Assembly (NCBI GenBank): GCA_032095175.1
Contig: DAMCZI010000056.1
Span: 1-25,624, forward strand
DNA length: 25,624 nucleotides
Origin: DAMCZI01 sp032095175
Lineage (GTDB): Bacteria > Bacillota > Clostridia > Clostridiales > Caloramatoraceae
Reading direction: 5' to 3'
Shown: one piece after another, positions 6,687 through 16,312 of the stretch
Layout: every line of letters begins with the position of its first letter
Position numbering within the stretch: the first letter of the stretch is position 1
The notes under the pieces: generated by a model
What the model saw: only the letters and a program-made list of their open reading frames with translations
Database searches by the model: none
What the model was told of the DNA's origin: nothing
Position numbers and translations under genes: made by a program

Positions 6687-8616
6687 TATAGCAGTTAAAA
6701 ATGTAAAAAGAAATTTCTACAACTATTTTTTATACTTTGCCTCAATGATATTTAGTATAATCATTTACTATACATTTACATCAGTGCAATATAATGCTGA
6801 GGTTTTGAAGGTGGTTGCTCAATCAGATTCTTCTACAAGAGCAGCAGCAATGGCCAGCGCTCTTCAGGCAGCCTCAATAGTAATTGCTATATTCTCAGCA
6901 ATATTCATATGGTATTCAAGCTCCTTTTTCACAAGAAAGAGGAAAAAGGAAATTGGTCTTTATTCTATGATGGGTGTTAAGAAAAAGCAGATAGGAAGAA
7001 TGCTCTTTTATGAAAATATAGCAATGGGTGCTCTGGCATTAGTAATAGGAATATTACTTGGAAGCCTTCTTTCAAAGCTATTTATTATGCTTCTTATTAG
7101 GCTTATGGGTTTTAGTGCTTCAGTAAAATTTGCTATAATTCCAAAGGCAATACTTAATACAGCAATAGCCTTTGCAGTAATATTTTTTATTTCTTCAATA
7201 CACAGCTATACAATAATATACAGATTCAAGCTTATAGATTTGTTTAATGCGGAAAAATCAAAGGAAAGTGACCCAAAGGCTTCACTACTTCTTGCAATAC
7301 TTTCAGTACTTTGTATAGGCTTTGGTTACTGGTTCTACTTAAACGGACTAAAGCTAACAAATAATTTTCTTTTACTTATACTTGTAACCTTAATACTCAC
7401 CATAATGGGAACATACTTCTTCTTCTCATCCTTTGTAGTATATATGATTAAGGTTTCAAAGTTAAATCGAAAAAGGTACTTCAGAGGAATTAACATGATA
7501 GGTTCCTCACAACTTCTTTATAGAATAAAAAGTCAATCAAGGACACTGGCAACAATAGCAGTATTAAGTGCTTCAACATTAACTGCACTATCGGTTATAT
7601 CAAGCATGTATTATGACTTAACCATAAATGCACAAAAAAATTATCCATTTACTTATTCATATATAAGCAACGATAAGAGCGTCGACAAAAAGGTCGGTGA
7701 TATAATTGCAAAATATCCAAAGAATAAAATCCTAAAATTCTTTGAAGCAGATATCGTTTCTTTAAAGGGTAGATTTCCCGGAAAGGGAAATGGTGAAAAT
7801 ATAAAAATTATTTCTGAAAGTAAATACAATGCACTTGCAGACATCACAGGAAAAGAAAAAGTAAGTATTTCTAATTCTAATGAAACAATATTATTTGAAA
7901 GCAGCTTTGTTAAAGGTTTTATGGATGACTATACAGATAAAAATGTCGTTGTATCAATTAAAAATAGTGACAGAAGCTTAAAAGTCATCGCTCACAAAAA
8001 CGGAGAAATATTTAATACACTTATGTACTACGATGTTTTAGTTGTTAAAGATGAGTTATTTAATGAAGCCTACAGCAGTGGAAGCTTATATAGAACTGTT
8101 GGTTATATGAATGATAATAGAAAGAATAGTAAAGAGCTTACTGATGAATTAATCAAGTTTATGGAAGTCCAGAATGTTAAAAAACTACGCACAGGTGCAC
8201 GTATATCTGCATACTATCCAGTGTATGTTGAACAACTCAGAATAAATGGCTTGATAATATTCATAGGAGCGTTTTTAGGCCTTGTATTTCTAACTGCAAC
8301 TGGAAGCATAATATTCTTTAAGCAGCTTTCAGAAGCTAATGATGATAAGTATAGATATAAAATACTTAAAAACATCGGCGTAAGCAAAAAAGAGATAACT
8401 CTTTCTATTTCAAAACAGATGCTCTTTGTATTCCTTCTGCCACTTTTAATAGGTGCAGTACACAGCCTGGTAGCAATTACCCTTTTATCAACAATGCTTG
8501 CTTCAAACCTTATTGTACCGGTAGCTGTAACCATAGGAATTTATACAGTAATATATTTTGTATATTACCTTCTAACTGTTAGTTCCTACAGCAAGCTTGT
8601 AAATACTAATGCATAA
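6673..8616 (+). CDS. bceB: BceB-like FtsX-family ABC permease
   Basis: The permease has 647 residues with about ten membrane helices. The N terminus (TLFNIAVKNVKRNFYNYFLYF) is characteristic of BceB permeases. FtsX-type helix groups lie around 15-190 and 540-640. A large external domain, roughly residues 315-525, sits between helices 7 and 8; this is the region that in the family recognises the antibiotic or its lipid target. The start is taken as GTG at 6673, preceded by GGGGGTGA, a near-consensus ribosome site located inside the ATPase gene. The earlier ATG at 6643 lacks such a site. The overlap with the ATPase gene implies coupled translation. Confidence 0.9.
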   Translation: MTLFNIAVKNVKRNFYNYFLYFASMIFSIIIYYTFTSVQYNAEVLKVVAQSDSSTRAAAMASALQAASIVIAIFSAIFIWYSSSFFTRKRKKEIGLYSMMGVKKKQIGRMLFYENIAMGALALVIGILLGSLLSKLFIMLLIRLMGFSASVKFAIIPKAILNTAIAFAVIFFISSIHSYTIIYRFKLIDLFNAEKSKESDPKASLLLAILSVLCIGFGYWFYLNGLKLTNNFLLLILVTLILTIMGTYFFFSSFVVYMIKVSKLNRKRYFRGINMIGSSQLLYRIKSQSRTLATIAVLSASTLTALSVISSMYYDLTINAQKNYPFTYSYISNDKSVDKKVGDIIAKYPKNKILKFFEADIVSLKGRFPGKGNGENIKIISESKYNALADITGKEKVSISNSNETILFESSFVKGFMDDYTDKNVVVSIKNSDRSLKVIAHKNGEIFNTLMYYDVLVVKDELFNEAYSSGSLYRTVGYMNDNRKNSKELTDELIKFMEVQNVKKLRTGARISAYYPVYVEQLRINGLIIFIGAFLGLVFLTATGSIIFFKQLSEANDDKYRYKILKNIGVSKKEITLSISKQMLFVFLLPLLIGAVHSLVAITLLSTMLASNLIVPVAVTIGIYTVIYFVYYLLTVSSYSKLVNTNA

Positions 8617-8634
8617 CAGGTTGGGTATAACAAA

Positions 8635-8715
8635 ATGAAAAAAAGTAATATAAGATATGAGCTATGGATTATTTTAATTATAATAGTTGGAGCTGTATAT
8701 ATGCTAATAAGATAA
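8635..8715 (+). CDS. Possible 26-residue single-helix membrane microprotein
   Basis: A short reading frame begins 19 nt after the permease stop codon. It encodes a positively charged start (MKKSNIRYE) followed by one hydrophobic helix (LWIILIIIVGAVYMLI) and a final arginine. The layout is that of a genuine small membrane peptide, with the positive-inside rule satisfied at the N terminus. The ribosome site is weak (AGGTTGGG, about 8-15 nt upstream), and translation could depend on coupling to the permease gene. The operon terminator follows at 8774. No family is recognised. The reading could be chance in AT-rich DNA, hence modest confidence. Confidence 0.45.
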   Translation: MKKSNIRYELWIILIIIVGAVYMLIR

Positions 8716-8773
8716 AAGTCTAGGCACATGGCAGTACAAATCTTTGAGAAGATTTTGAAATATAATAAAATAC

Positions 8774-8815
8774 AAAGGGACAGCATTATGAAGTGCTGTC
8801 CCTTTACAATTTTTA
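8774..8815. terminator. Bidirectional terminator between the Bce-like genes and the surface-protein gene
   Basis: AAAGGGACAGCA (8774-8785) pairs perfectly with TGCTGTCCCTTT (8794-8805) around an 8-nt loop. T-rich sequence follows on the plus strand (TTTTT at 8810-8814), and GTATTTTATTAT follows when read on the minus strand. It serves convergent genes from both sides. Confidence 0.85.
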
Positions 8816-8848
8816 GCTGAATATTTTGGACTTGTAATTTATAAATAT

Positions 8849-11800
8849 TTACTTCTGTGGTATCTTCAGTACAGTACCAGGGCGGATAGTACTTTTAATA
8901 CTCTTTTTGTTTACCTTTGCAAGAGTATATATATTTACTTTAAACTTTCTGGCAATAGACCAGAAGCTATCACCCTTTTTAACGGTGTAAGTTCTATATG
9001 TTGGTTTTTTTACTACATTTGGTTTTTTCTTTTGGGTAGTGTTAGTTTCATTTTTAGTAGTATTAGTTTCATCCTTTGAGCTTGGCTTTAATATAGCTTC
9101 ACCATATTTGTTAAACTCATAGCTTACACCGTCAATGCTCTGCTTACCTGTAATAGCTTTGCCGTCCTTGTAATAAAGCAAACTGCCGCTGTCATTTTGC
9201 ATCCAGCCCTCTTTTGTATTCCTGTTAATCACAAGCTCTGCAAAACGCTTAAGAAGTGCACTGACTTCTGCTCTAGTTGCTGTACCCTGTGGATCAAACT
9301 CGTTACTGTTCTTTCCTGTAAGAACTCCTGCCATCTGCATTTGCTTCACTGCTATTTTAGCATCGCTTACGATTTTAGCATCATCGGCAAAAGTATTTTC
9401 TTTGTGTACCTGCAGCAGCTCAAAGCCCATTACCTTTGCGTAATTTACCATAATCATTGCAATCTGCTCACGGGTAATACTTTGATCAGTAGCAAAGGTT
9501 GTTTCTGTTGTACCCTTTAGGATGCCGTTTTTACTTGCCCACTCAATGTATGGCAGATAGTAGCTATCAGCTTTTACATCAGTGAATTTTGTGGTCTTGT
9601 AGCTTGAAACATCCACTTCGGCAAGTCTACCAAGGGCTGTAACAAGCATTCCTCTTGTAATGACTGCATTCGGAGAGAATTTGCCTTTTTCTGTTTCGCT
9701 AAAGAATCCTCTTGCTGTTACAAACTCAATTACTTCTTTTGCCCAATGGTTTGCAATATCTGTAAAGGAAGTTACTTTATCCTCCTTATAGCCTACTGCA
9801 TATTTGGAGAAGTGGTTGGTTACAAACATCAAGGTTTTGCTCTGCTTATCATAAACGGAGTTTGGCATTTCATGTACTTTTCCTTCATTGTCAATGTAGT
9901 AAGCTACCACATTTCCTGCCTTTTCCTTTGCACCTAAAGTGTAAGGAATGGAAATGGAGACCTTACCCTTGCCAAAGTCTTTTACCTTTTTGCTGTTCTT
10001 ACCTGTGATTGTAAAATCAAACACAGGTCGATTTCCCACAACTGCTTTCGCTTTTGCAGAAAGGATGCTGTTGTCCAGCTTTTTAGCAGAAATAGTCACG
10101 TCATCATTTATTTCCTTTTGGATTGTTTTCAGTGTTTCAAGGTTGAGATTAATTATTGCTGCACCACTGTTAATGCAAACATCCTTTACCCCTGCCTTAA
10201 CTAGTGCATCCACCGTTTCCTTTGGCAGATTTATGGAAAGGCTACTTGCGGTGATGGTTTTGGTGTCTACCTTGATTACCACTGCAATACCGTTTTTCTT
10301 TGCTTCTGCCTGTGCTTTGCCGATAGCATCTGCAACCGCACTTTGAGATACGGTTACATTAGCTGTCCCCTTTGTTACTGTAGAAGGTACCGTTGCTGTT
10401 GACTTAGTTGGTGGATTTAGATTTTCTGTTGTTTCAGGCGGTGTGATTACTGTTGTATCGTTATCATCCTTATCACTAGAGGAAGAACCACTTCCACTTG
10501 AAGATCCCCCGCCACTTGAAGATCCTCCTCCAGAGCTGTGCTTTGTAACTGTCAGCTTACCTTTACCGATTTGAATATCATAGTTTTTCTCGATATCACC
10601 ATTCTGGTTAAATGCAGGCTCTGTGGTAAACACAATATCATAGGTACCCACCTTTACAGCATCAAGATTTTTGCCGCTTTCCTGTGCTTCCATTACAATA
10701 TTTTTGACATTGGTTGCTGTAATTATTTCTCCTGCTATGCCTGTATCTATACTCCAGGTATATGCAGGGAAAGAAGCATTGGATTTGATGCTTGCATCAT
10801 TCGGTTTAGCTGTAATTTGTTTTTTCGTAATTTCAAAGCCTATGGTAGTTGTGCCAGCATAGGTATTTGCACTTTCACCACTGACAGTAAGTATAAGGTT
10901 GTATTTTCCTGCATTTGTTGGTGCAGCTTCACTTTCGCCATAGGTTGTACCATCTCTGCCCACATATTTTGCTGTGTAAGTAATGCCCAATACAACTTCT
11001 GTACCATTTTTGAAAGTTGGTGTACCAGTGTAAGCATAAGGCTTTCCGTTATACGTTCCACCTGTAAACACAGCTTCAACAGTAAGCGGTGTCTTATCTA
11101 TGGTTTTTACTGTCAAATCAACGGTAAAGTCCTTGTAATTCTTAGTTGCTACTTTAATTTGTATTGTTGCTGCTTTGTCCTTGTCTGTTACGTTTGCCAC
11201 CTTTAGAGTGATTTCTCCATCTTTTATATCACTATTTATAGGATTCTGCGCCAAAACATTGCCGGTATTGGTTACAGTTCCTACTGTATAAGTAATATTC
11301 CCAAAGCTTTTGCCCTGGGATAAAGCAGGTAGCAGCTTAGTTAAATCGAAGGTATATTCCTTTGCCAAATCTTTTACAACTTGAATTTCTTGATTCACTC
11401 CTGTGACAGTTGTCTGTGTGATAGATACGTTACCACTGACAACCCCTTTATCAAGGCTGTAATAGTCTTTATCATCACCGCCTAATGTAATGCTAGTTGC
11501 AACAAATGTCTTTCCTGTGCCAGCATTTACATCTGCAACTGTTCCATTTGCGATTGCTGATACAGTATCGCCGCTTTCCACATCTGTCAAAGTTGTAAGT
11601 GCAACACCTTCAAAGCCGTTTGTTCCGTCATATTCCTTACTTGCAGAAACATCTGAAGTATTGACCATTGCTGATGTAATAGCCTTTTTGTTTAGCGTAA
11701 CAGTTACCGTATCGCTGTAATCCACCATGTTGTTGTTGCCAACATATTTTGCGGTAATCGTATTGCTACCGATTGCAAGGTCTTTGTTTGCAGTATTGTA

Positions 11801-14800
11801 GGTCATGGTGTAAACACCATCTGCTGCATTAACTGGTTCTGTAATCTGCTTTTCTCCAACAAACAATGCCATCTGATTTGCAATTGGTGCAGAAAAGCTA
11901 CTCAGCGTCTGCAAACCATTTGTTACAGATGAAGTTCCTGTTGCATTTGGCATTACTTTTACTGTGATGGTATCACCATAGGTAAAGATATTAGTTTCAG
12001 TATCGCCATTGTAGGCTTTGATACCATTTGTAAACTCAGTTGCTGATTTGGTAATGGTAAAGTCGGCAGTTGCCTTGACCTCCTTGTAAACATCCGTTTC
12101 GGGGAAAGTCGCCTGCACAGTATAATTGCCAGCCATCGTTGGCTTTGTGGCTGTATAGGTGCTGTCCGCCGTGTCCTTGACCTTATATTGATAGGTCACA
12201 CCTGTTGCGCCATTGGTTGTGGATGTCGGAACCGGGTCATTTGCGCTGCCTCCATAGGTCCAGTCCTGCATGGTCACCGAGGCAGTGCCGGACGCTTTTG
12301 TGATTTCTATCTTTAGGCCTGTTGGCTGTGTGAGCTCGTACCAGTCGGCATCCGTACCGCTTACTGTGAAATCGCCAGATAGCATCACGTTCTGCGTTCC
12401 AACTTCTGCCGCTGCGGTTGTAGCTATAATCGAGCTGTAATCTTCCAGCGTCACATTGTCGGATGAGAGCTTTCCGGAAAGCGCGGCGCTGCTGATCTTA
12501 ACGTCTGAGGTTTCGCTATAGGACTTTTCAGCAAAGGTCACACTAACCGTAAGTGAACGCTTTTTGACCGATACCGTAACCGTCTGACTAGCTGTCGTAC
12601 GGGTGTCGCTTCCATCATAGACCACATAGAGAGTATTGTCGCCAATAGCAAGGTCTTTCCCAGAGGTCTGATATACCAGCGTTCCCTTTCCGTCCAGGAT
12701 GTTCTCAGTGGCGATTGGGCTGCTGCCATCCGAGTTCTTAGACAGCTTCACTGTCCCGCTGACGCCCGTATCCACCGCAGCGTCCAAAGCATCCGACACA
12801 ATGAAACTGACCGGCACGGACAAGGTGTCACCATAGGTGACGGACGCTGGCGCGACTGTCATATAGGAAGGCTGCTTGACGGACAGCGTAAAGGTTTTTA
12901 TAAAATCGGTGCTCGGTGTTGCACCGTTCGTAATCTTTGCTTGTAGTTTATATGTACCACCATTTGACAGCATCAGCTTGGAGCCGCTGATAGACGCACC
13001 AGTGGAACCTGCTTCCATGACCATCCATGTGATGCTTCTATTTGTGGCGTTCGCAGGGCTGACCGCTGCAATGCTGCTTAAATCCGTCTCACCAAGTCCT
13101 GGATTAGAAGAAAGTGTAATGTCCATGACCTTGGTAAAATACGTTCCTTGAATTGTAAATGTTTCCCCAGCGGTACCCTTCAGGTAATGATTACTCTGTT
13201 CTGTAGCATTCGTGGTACAGCTTCCGGTGTAGCTTCCGTATGTCGTTGCCACACCGGTAACAACTGTGTTCACAGGCAGCCACAGATACAGCTTGCCGCT
13301 GTCGTCCGTATACATATCATGGATGCCATAAGAATAGGAGTCTTGGAAGGTCAAACCAGTTACTAACGCGTTCTTTGAGAGGTTCTCTCCGCTTCCCACC
13401 GTGATTGTGGTCAGATACAATGGCACTCCCGAAGTATTAACCGGCTGAGCAAAGATAGTATTGTTGCTATTACTGTATAGATTCACCATATTAACACTAC
13501 CACCAGCAATCTTTACAGTGCTGCTTCCAGAACAAATCCCACCATTACTAATAGACAAGGAACCTCCGCTACCATAGACCGTTCCGCCGTTGATCGTAAT
13601 TTGGTCGGCTCTCCCAAAGCCGGTACCAATACCATTTGCATAATTTCCACCGATTCCCCTGATGATTCCGCCATTGATGGTGAGCGATGTAGTTCCTCCT
13701 CGCGGATTGCTGCCAATCCCTGCTCCATCCGTTATCCCATTTGCGATAATGGTACCTCCGTTGAAAATCAGCCCCTGTACGGTTTCACCTCCGTTTCCTC
13801 CGATTGCGGAGCCATTTGGTGAAGTGTTCCAGCGGTTCATCGTAACATTTAGGCTTCCGCTGCCGCTGAAGGTTAGCGTCCCCATCCCGTTTCCTTTATG
13901 AACACCCGCGTCGTAAGAATCCATTGCCGAGATTTGATTGGAACCTTCCAGAATCAATTCACAGTTCCCAGCTGTATCGCTCACATCAATGCCCTTTGCA
14001 GATGCAATGTTGAGGCTGCTGATGGTGAGCGTTACCGCAGCGCCGCTTCCAAACACGATTCGCTCCGAGGTTGTGCTGGTGCCATCCTTCATGCTGACTG
14101 TCGCACTGCCCGTCCCAGAAAAGGTGAGGGTATTTGCAGTACTGTCATAAGCGTAGCTGCATCCGGTGTCATTGCTTACTGCAAAATCTCCGGTGTCTGT
14201 AATTTCAGTCATATTGACGTATAGGTTTCGGTTCCCTGCCGGCATGGTAAAGCTCCAAGTGTTACTGCTGATTTTTGTAAAGCCACTGGTATCCAATGGT
14301 GCGTCAGGCACGCTGCCTTCATAAAGACTGAGCCCTTTCAGCTCATAGCCCGAATCAGGCGTGATATAAAGGATAACAGTATCGCCCTCTTTTAGTCCTG
14401 TCGATTTGGAAAGCGTCGATGTTGCATGCTCTGAAACGCCGGTCGTCAAGGTGTAGCTGCCAGCGTCCTTTATGAACGTCCCCACCGCGCTGTCGTCCAT
14501 GGTGGTCTGAACCGTGCCTGTATAGGTCTCGCCGCCAGCTATAACAGCGGTCACAATCGCATTTTCCGGCAGCCATACATAGATTTTTCCATCCATGTCA
14601 GTCTTCATGTCGGTGGTGTTGTAGGTTTCGGACAAACCAGAGTCCAAAAAGACAGAAACCTTGCTTACAGATAAGCCCGCTCCTGCGCCATCCAGTGCAA
14701 GTGTTGTCTTATACAGGTTCTGCGTTGAGGACTTTGGTCGCGTGTTTGGCACGACCGTGCTGATGCTGCCGCCGGTAATCGTCACGCCACCGGTAATTGC

Positions 14801-16147
14801 CTTGGCAAAGCCACCGATGCCATCCGCCATTTTGTGGCCTGTTGTGGCAACGACTGTGCCACCGGTGATGACAATCGTCTCGTTCTCTTGTCCAATTAAA
14901 CTACCCATAGCGACATTGTAGCCACTGCCGATGGCTGCGCCCCACTGGCTGTATGCTTTGATACATCCGCCGTTGATGGTGATTGTTCCATTGCTTGCAT
15001 ATGCCCCCGGCCCAATCGCAGGGCCACCAATATATTCCACGTTGATAGCGCCGGTCGCACTTAAGTCGAACGTTCCTCCATTGATGGCTACCATTCCGCA
15101 GTTTTCTTTATTATATCCGCCGATAACCGCCGAGCCATTATTTGTTGAGGAAGTCAGGCTGCCAATGCTCTCAGCTGTAACCGTCAGGCTTGCGCCTTCC
15201 GGAACGCGGATAGCCGGAAAGTTTCGAAAGTCAGAACCAGCATTCTGTGTAAAAGTATTCGTCCCCTGCAAGGTCAGATTAAGTGCTCCGCCCGGCGCAA
15301 TCGTGATTCCTGCGCTCGAACCTGAACTGACGAGGTTTACTCCGTTCAGTGTCAGATTTGCTATAACCCCGTTGTTAATTGATATCACGTCCTTAAAGCC
15401 GGCTTGATCCTTGGTATCCCCGGTAATGGTAAGCGCCTTAGATGTCAGGATGACCAATACATTTTCCGCTTTGTATAATTCACCATACGTCGTATATATA
15501 TTTCCGCCCCACTGATAGTCAATGCCTTCTATTCCGTCTGTCACTGTAAGAGTGTGGGTGCCTGCCAGCAGCATAGTCTTTTTCAGTTCTACCACTGTCA
15601 CCATAATCTTCGGCATTTCCACACCCTCACCAAGGGTATAGCTTTCATCCGTCACCTTTGCAGTGTAGGTAAAGGTGTCCGCTATTTCCGATGAAAAAGG
15701 CTTATCGCTTTCCCATGTTACCGCAAGATTCACATCCTCGGTTACTTTCTTTTCCACAAGCTCAGTTTTTGGCTGTGCTCCCTCTGTACCACCGCTGTCA
15801 GTAGAAGATATACCCAAAGTCAAAGAGGTAGCTTGGCCTGTGGTTGTTGGTGTTCCTTCTGCAGCAGGAGCCTCCCCTGCATTACCGCTGTCTACCGTTG
15901 TTTCCTCATAGACAGTGCATTCCACCGTTGCTGTTACCGTTTCAGGTAAAGGTAATTCTTCTTCTAATGTCCCCATTGGAACGGTAATGTTTTTCACATC
16001 CTCTGCAAGCTCTGCAAAGGCTGTTATGGTTTTTGTTTCTTGTATCAAGTTACTTTCTGAAGCAAATGCCACTGGCATACCCATCTGGAGCATTAAGCTG
16101 ACAGATAGGATTCCAGAAAGAACTTTTTTTGCAATTTTTGATTGCAC
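8849..16147 (-). CDS. Giant secreted surface protein with SLH, choline-binding-like and LysM anchors
   Basis: The product has 2432 residues. A signal peptide (1-29, cut after AFA) leads to two glycine/asparagine-rich beta-helix regions (about 230-480 and 660-890) with repeated TINGG-type rungs. These resemble clostridial carbohydrate-binding beta-helix domains. Ig-like repeats follow (about 1095-1197 and 1390-1487), then a YDG-type domain (about 1501-1577) and an MBG-like domain (about 1690-1775). A Ser/Gly linker (1871-1892) leads to a pre-anchor domain (about 1915-2120). Three SLH motifs (about 2127, 2187, 2251), one aromatic wall-binding repeat (about 2313-2353) and one LysM (2384-2430) complete it. 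The start is GTG, after AAGGGGG. GC is about 55-60% over much of residues 80-1360, about 40% beyond, versus about 30% in neighbours, suggesting a mosaic acquired gene. It is probably an adhesin or polysaccharide-binding coat protein; its ligand is unknown. Confidence 0.9.
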   Translation of the reverse strand: MQSKIAKKVLSGILSVSLMLQMGMPVAFASESNLIQETKTITAFAELAEDVKNITVPMGTLEEELPLPETVTATVECTVYEETTVDSGNAGEAPAAEGTPTTTGQATSLTLGISSTDSGGTEGAQPKTELVEKKVTEDVNLAVTWESDKPFSSEIADTFTYTAKVTDESYTLGEGVEMPKIMVTVVELKKTMLLAGTHTLTVTDGIEGIDYQWGGNIYTTYGELYKAENVLVILTSKALTITGDTKDQAGFKDVISINNGVIANLTLNGVNLVSSGSSAGITIAPGGALNLTLQGTNTFTQNAGSDFRNFPAIRVPEGASLTVTAESIGSLTSSTNNGSAVIGGYNKENCGMVAINGGTFDLSATGAINVEYIGGPAIGPGAYASNGTITINGGCIKAYSQWGAAIGSGYNVAMGSLIGQENETIVITGGTVVATTGHKMADGIGGFAKAITGGVTITGGSISTVVPNTRPKSSTQNLYKTTLALDGAGAGLSVSKVSVFLDSGLSETYNTTDMKTDMDGKIYVWLPENAIVTAVIAGGETYTGTVQTTMDDSAVGTFIKDAGSYTLTTGVSEHATSTLSKSTGLKEGDTVILYITPDSGYELKGLSLYEGSVPDAPLDTSGFTKISSNTWSFTMPAGNRNLYVNMTEITDTGDFAVSNDTGCSYAYDSTANTLTFSGTGSATVSMKDGTSTTSERIVFGSGAAVTLTISSLNIASAKGIDVSDTAGNCELILEGSNQISAMDSYDAGVHKGNGMGTLTFSGSGSLNVTMNRWNTSPNGSAIGGNGGETVQGLIFNGGTIIANGITDGAGIGSNPRGGTTSLTINGGIIRGIGGNYANGIGTGFGRADQITINGGTVYGSGGSLSISNGGICSGSSTVKIAGGSVNMVNLYSNSNNTIFAQPVNTSGVPLYLTTITVGSGENLSKNALVTGLTFQDSYSYGIHDMYTDDSGKLYLWLPVNTVVTGVATTYGSYTGSCTTNATEQSNHYLKGTAGETFTIQGTYFTKVMDITLSSNPGLGETDLSSIAAVSPANATNRSITWMVMEAGSTGASISGSKLMLSNGGTYKLQAKITNGATPSTDFIKTFTLSVKQPSYMTVAPASVTYGDTLSVPVSFIVSDALDAAVDTGVSGTVKLSKNSDGSSPIATENILDGKGTLVYQTSGKDLAIGDNTLYVVYDGSDTRTTASQTVTVSVKKRSLTVSVTFAEKSYSETSDVKISSAALSGKLSSDNVTLEDYSSIIATTAAAEVGTQNVMLSGDFTVSGTDADWYELTQPTGLKIEITKASGTASVTMQDWTYGGSANDPVPTSTTNGATGVTYQYKVKDTADSTYTATKPTMAGNYTVQATFPETDVYKEVKATADFTITKSATEFTNGIKAYNGDTETNIFTYGDTITVKVMPNATGTSSVTNGLQTLSSFSAPIANQMALFVGEKQITEPVNAADGVYTMTYNTANKDLAIGSNTITAKYVGNNNMVDYSDTVTVTLNKKAITSAMVNTSDVSASKEYDGTNGFEGVALTTLTDVESGDTVSAIANGTVADVNAGTGKTFVATSITLGGDDKDYYSLDKGVVSGNVSITQTTVTGVNQEIQVVKDLAKEYTFDLTKLLPALSQGKSFGNITYTVGTVTNTGNVLAQNPINSDIKDGEITLKVANVTDKDKAATIQIKVATKNYKDFTVDLTVKTIDKTPLTVEAVFTGGTYNGKPYAYTGTPTFKNGTEVVLGITYTAKYVGRDGTTYGESEAAPTNAGKYNLILTVSGESANTYAGTTTIGFEITKKQITAKPNDASIKSNASFPAYTWSIDTGIAGEIITATNVKNIVMEAQESGKNLDAVKVGTYDIVFTTEPAFNQNGDIEKNYDIQIGKGKLTVTKHSSGGGSSSGGGSSSGSGSSSSDKDDNDTTVITPPETTENLNPPTKSTATVPSTVTKGTANVTVSQSAVADAIGKAQAEAKKNGIAVVIKVDTKTITASSLSINLPKETVDALVKAGVKDVCINSGAAIINLNLETLKTIQKEINDDVTISAKKLDNSILSAKAKAVVGNRPVFDFTITGKNSKKVKDFGKGKVSISIPYTLGAKEKAGNVVAYYIDNEGKVHEMPNSVYDKQSKTLMFVTNHFSKYAVGYKEDKVTSFTDIANHWAKEVIEFVTARGFFSETEKGKFSPNAVITRGMLVTALGRLAEVDVSSYKTTKFTDVKADSYYLPYIEWASKNGILKGTTETTFATDQSITREQIAMIMVNYAKVMGFELLQVHKENTFADDAKIVSDAKIAVKQMQMAGVLTGKNSNEFDPQGTATRAEVSALLKRFAELVINRNTKEGWMQNDSGSLLYYKDGKAITGKQSIDGVSYEFNKYGEAILKPSSKDETNTTKNETNTTQKKKPNVVKKPTYRTYTVKKGDSFWSIARKFKVNIYTLAKVNKKSIKSTIRPGTVLKIPQK

Positions 16148-16183
16148 GTTTTTTCCCCCTTTTTATATGTTTTCGCAGAAATA

Positions 16184-16205
16184 ATTCTACATTGCTTAAC
16201 CCTAA
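16184..16205. repeat. Copy A of a motif shared by three promoters
   Basis: This 22-nt stretch (ATTCTAC, then ATTGCT, then AACCCTAA) matches 20 of 22 bases at 20158-20179, and 27 of 32 when the ten bases to its left are included. It lies 37 nt upstream of the surface-protein start codon. A related core occurs upstream of the LuxR-type gene. Confidence 0.65.
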
Positions 16206-16249
16206 ACAACATATATCTTAATTATATTTAACACTTTATATTTCAGTAA

Positions 16250-16265
16250 CTAGCCATGTGGCTAG
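16250..16265. repeat. Small palindrome upstream of the surface-protein gene
   Basis: CTAGCC-ATGT-GGCTAG is a perfect 6-bp inverted repeat about 100 nt upstream of the surface-protein start. On the plus strand T-rich sequence follows, but no plus-strand gene reads into it. An operator is therefore as likely as a terminator. Confidence 0.45.
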
Positions 16266-16312
16266 GTTTTGAAGTTTTTTTGCTATTTTTAAATATTTAG
16301 CCAAAATATTTA

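Noticed and set aside
13500..15300. Repeated CCGCCATTGATGGT-like units suggestive of a CRISPR or tandem array
   Set aside because: They encode the repeating TINGG rungs of the beta-helix in frame. Spacing and sequence vary as expected for protein repeats.
9197..16184. Many plus-strand open frames opposite the giant surface gene, including one of 158 residues at 14931-15407
   Set aside because: They are antisense shadows, long because the gene is GC-rich and repetitive. They lack ribosome sites and family motifs.
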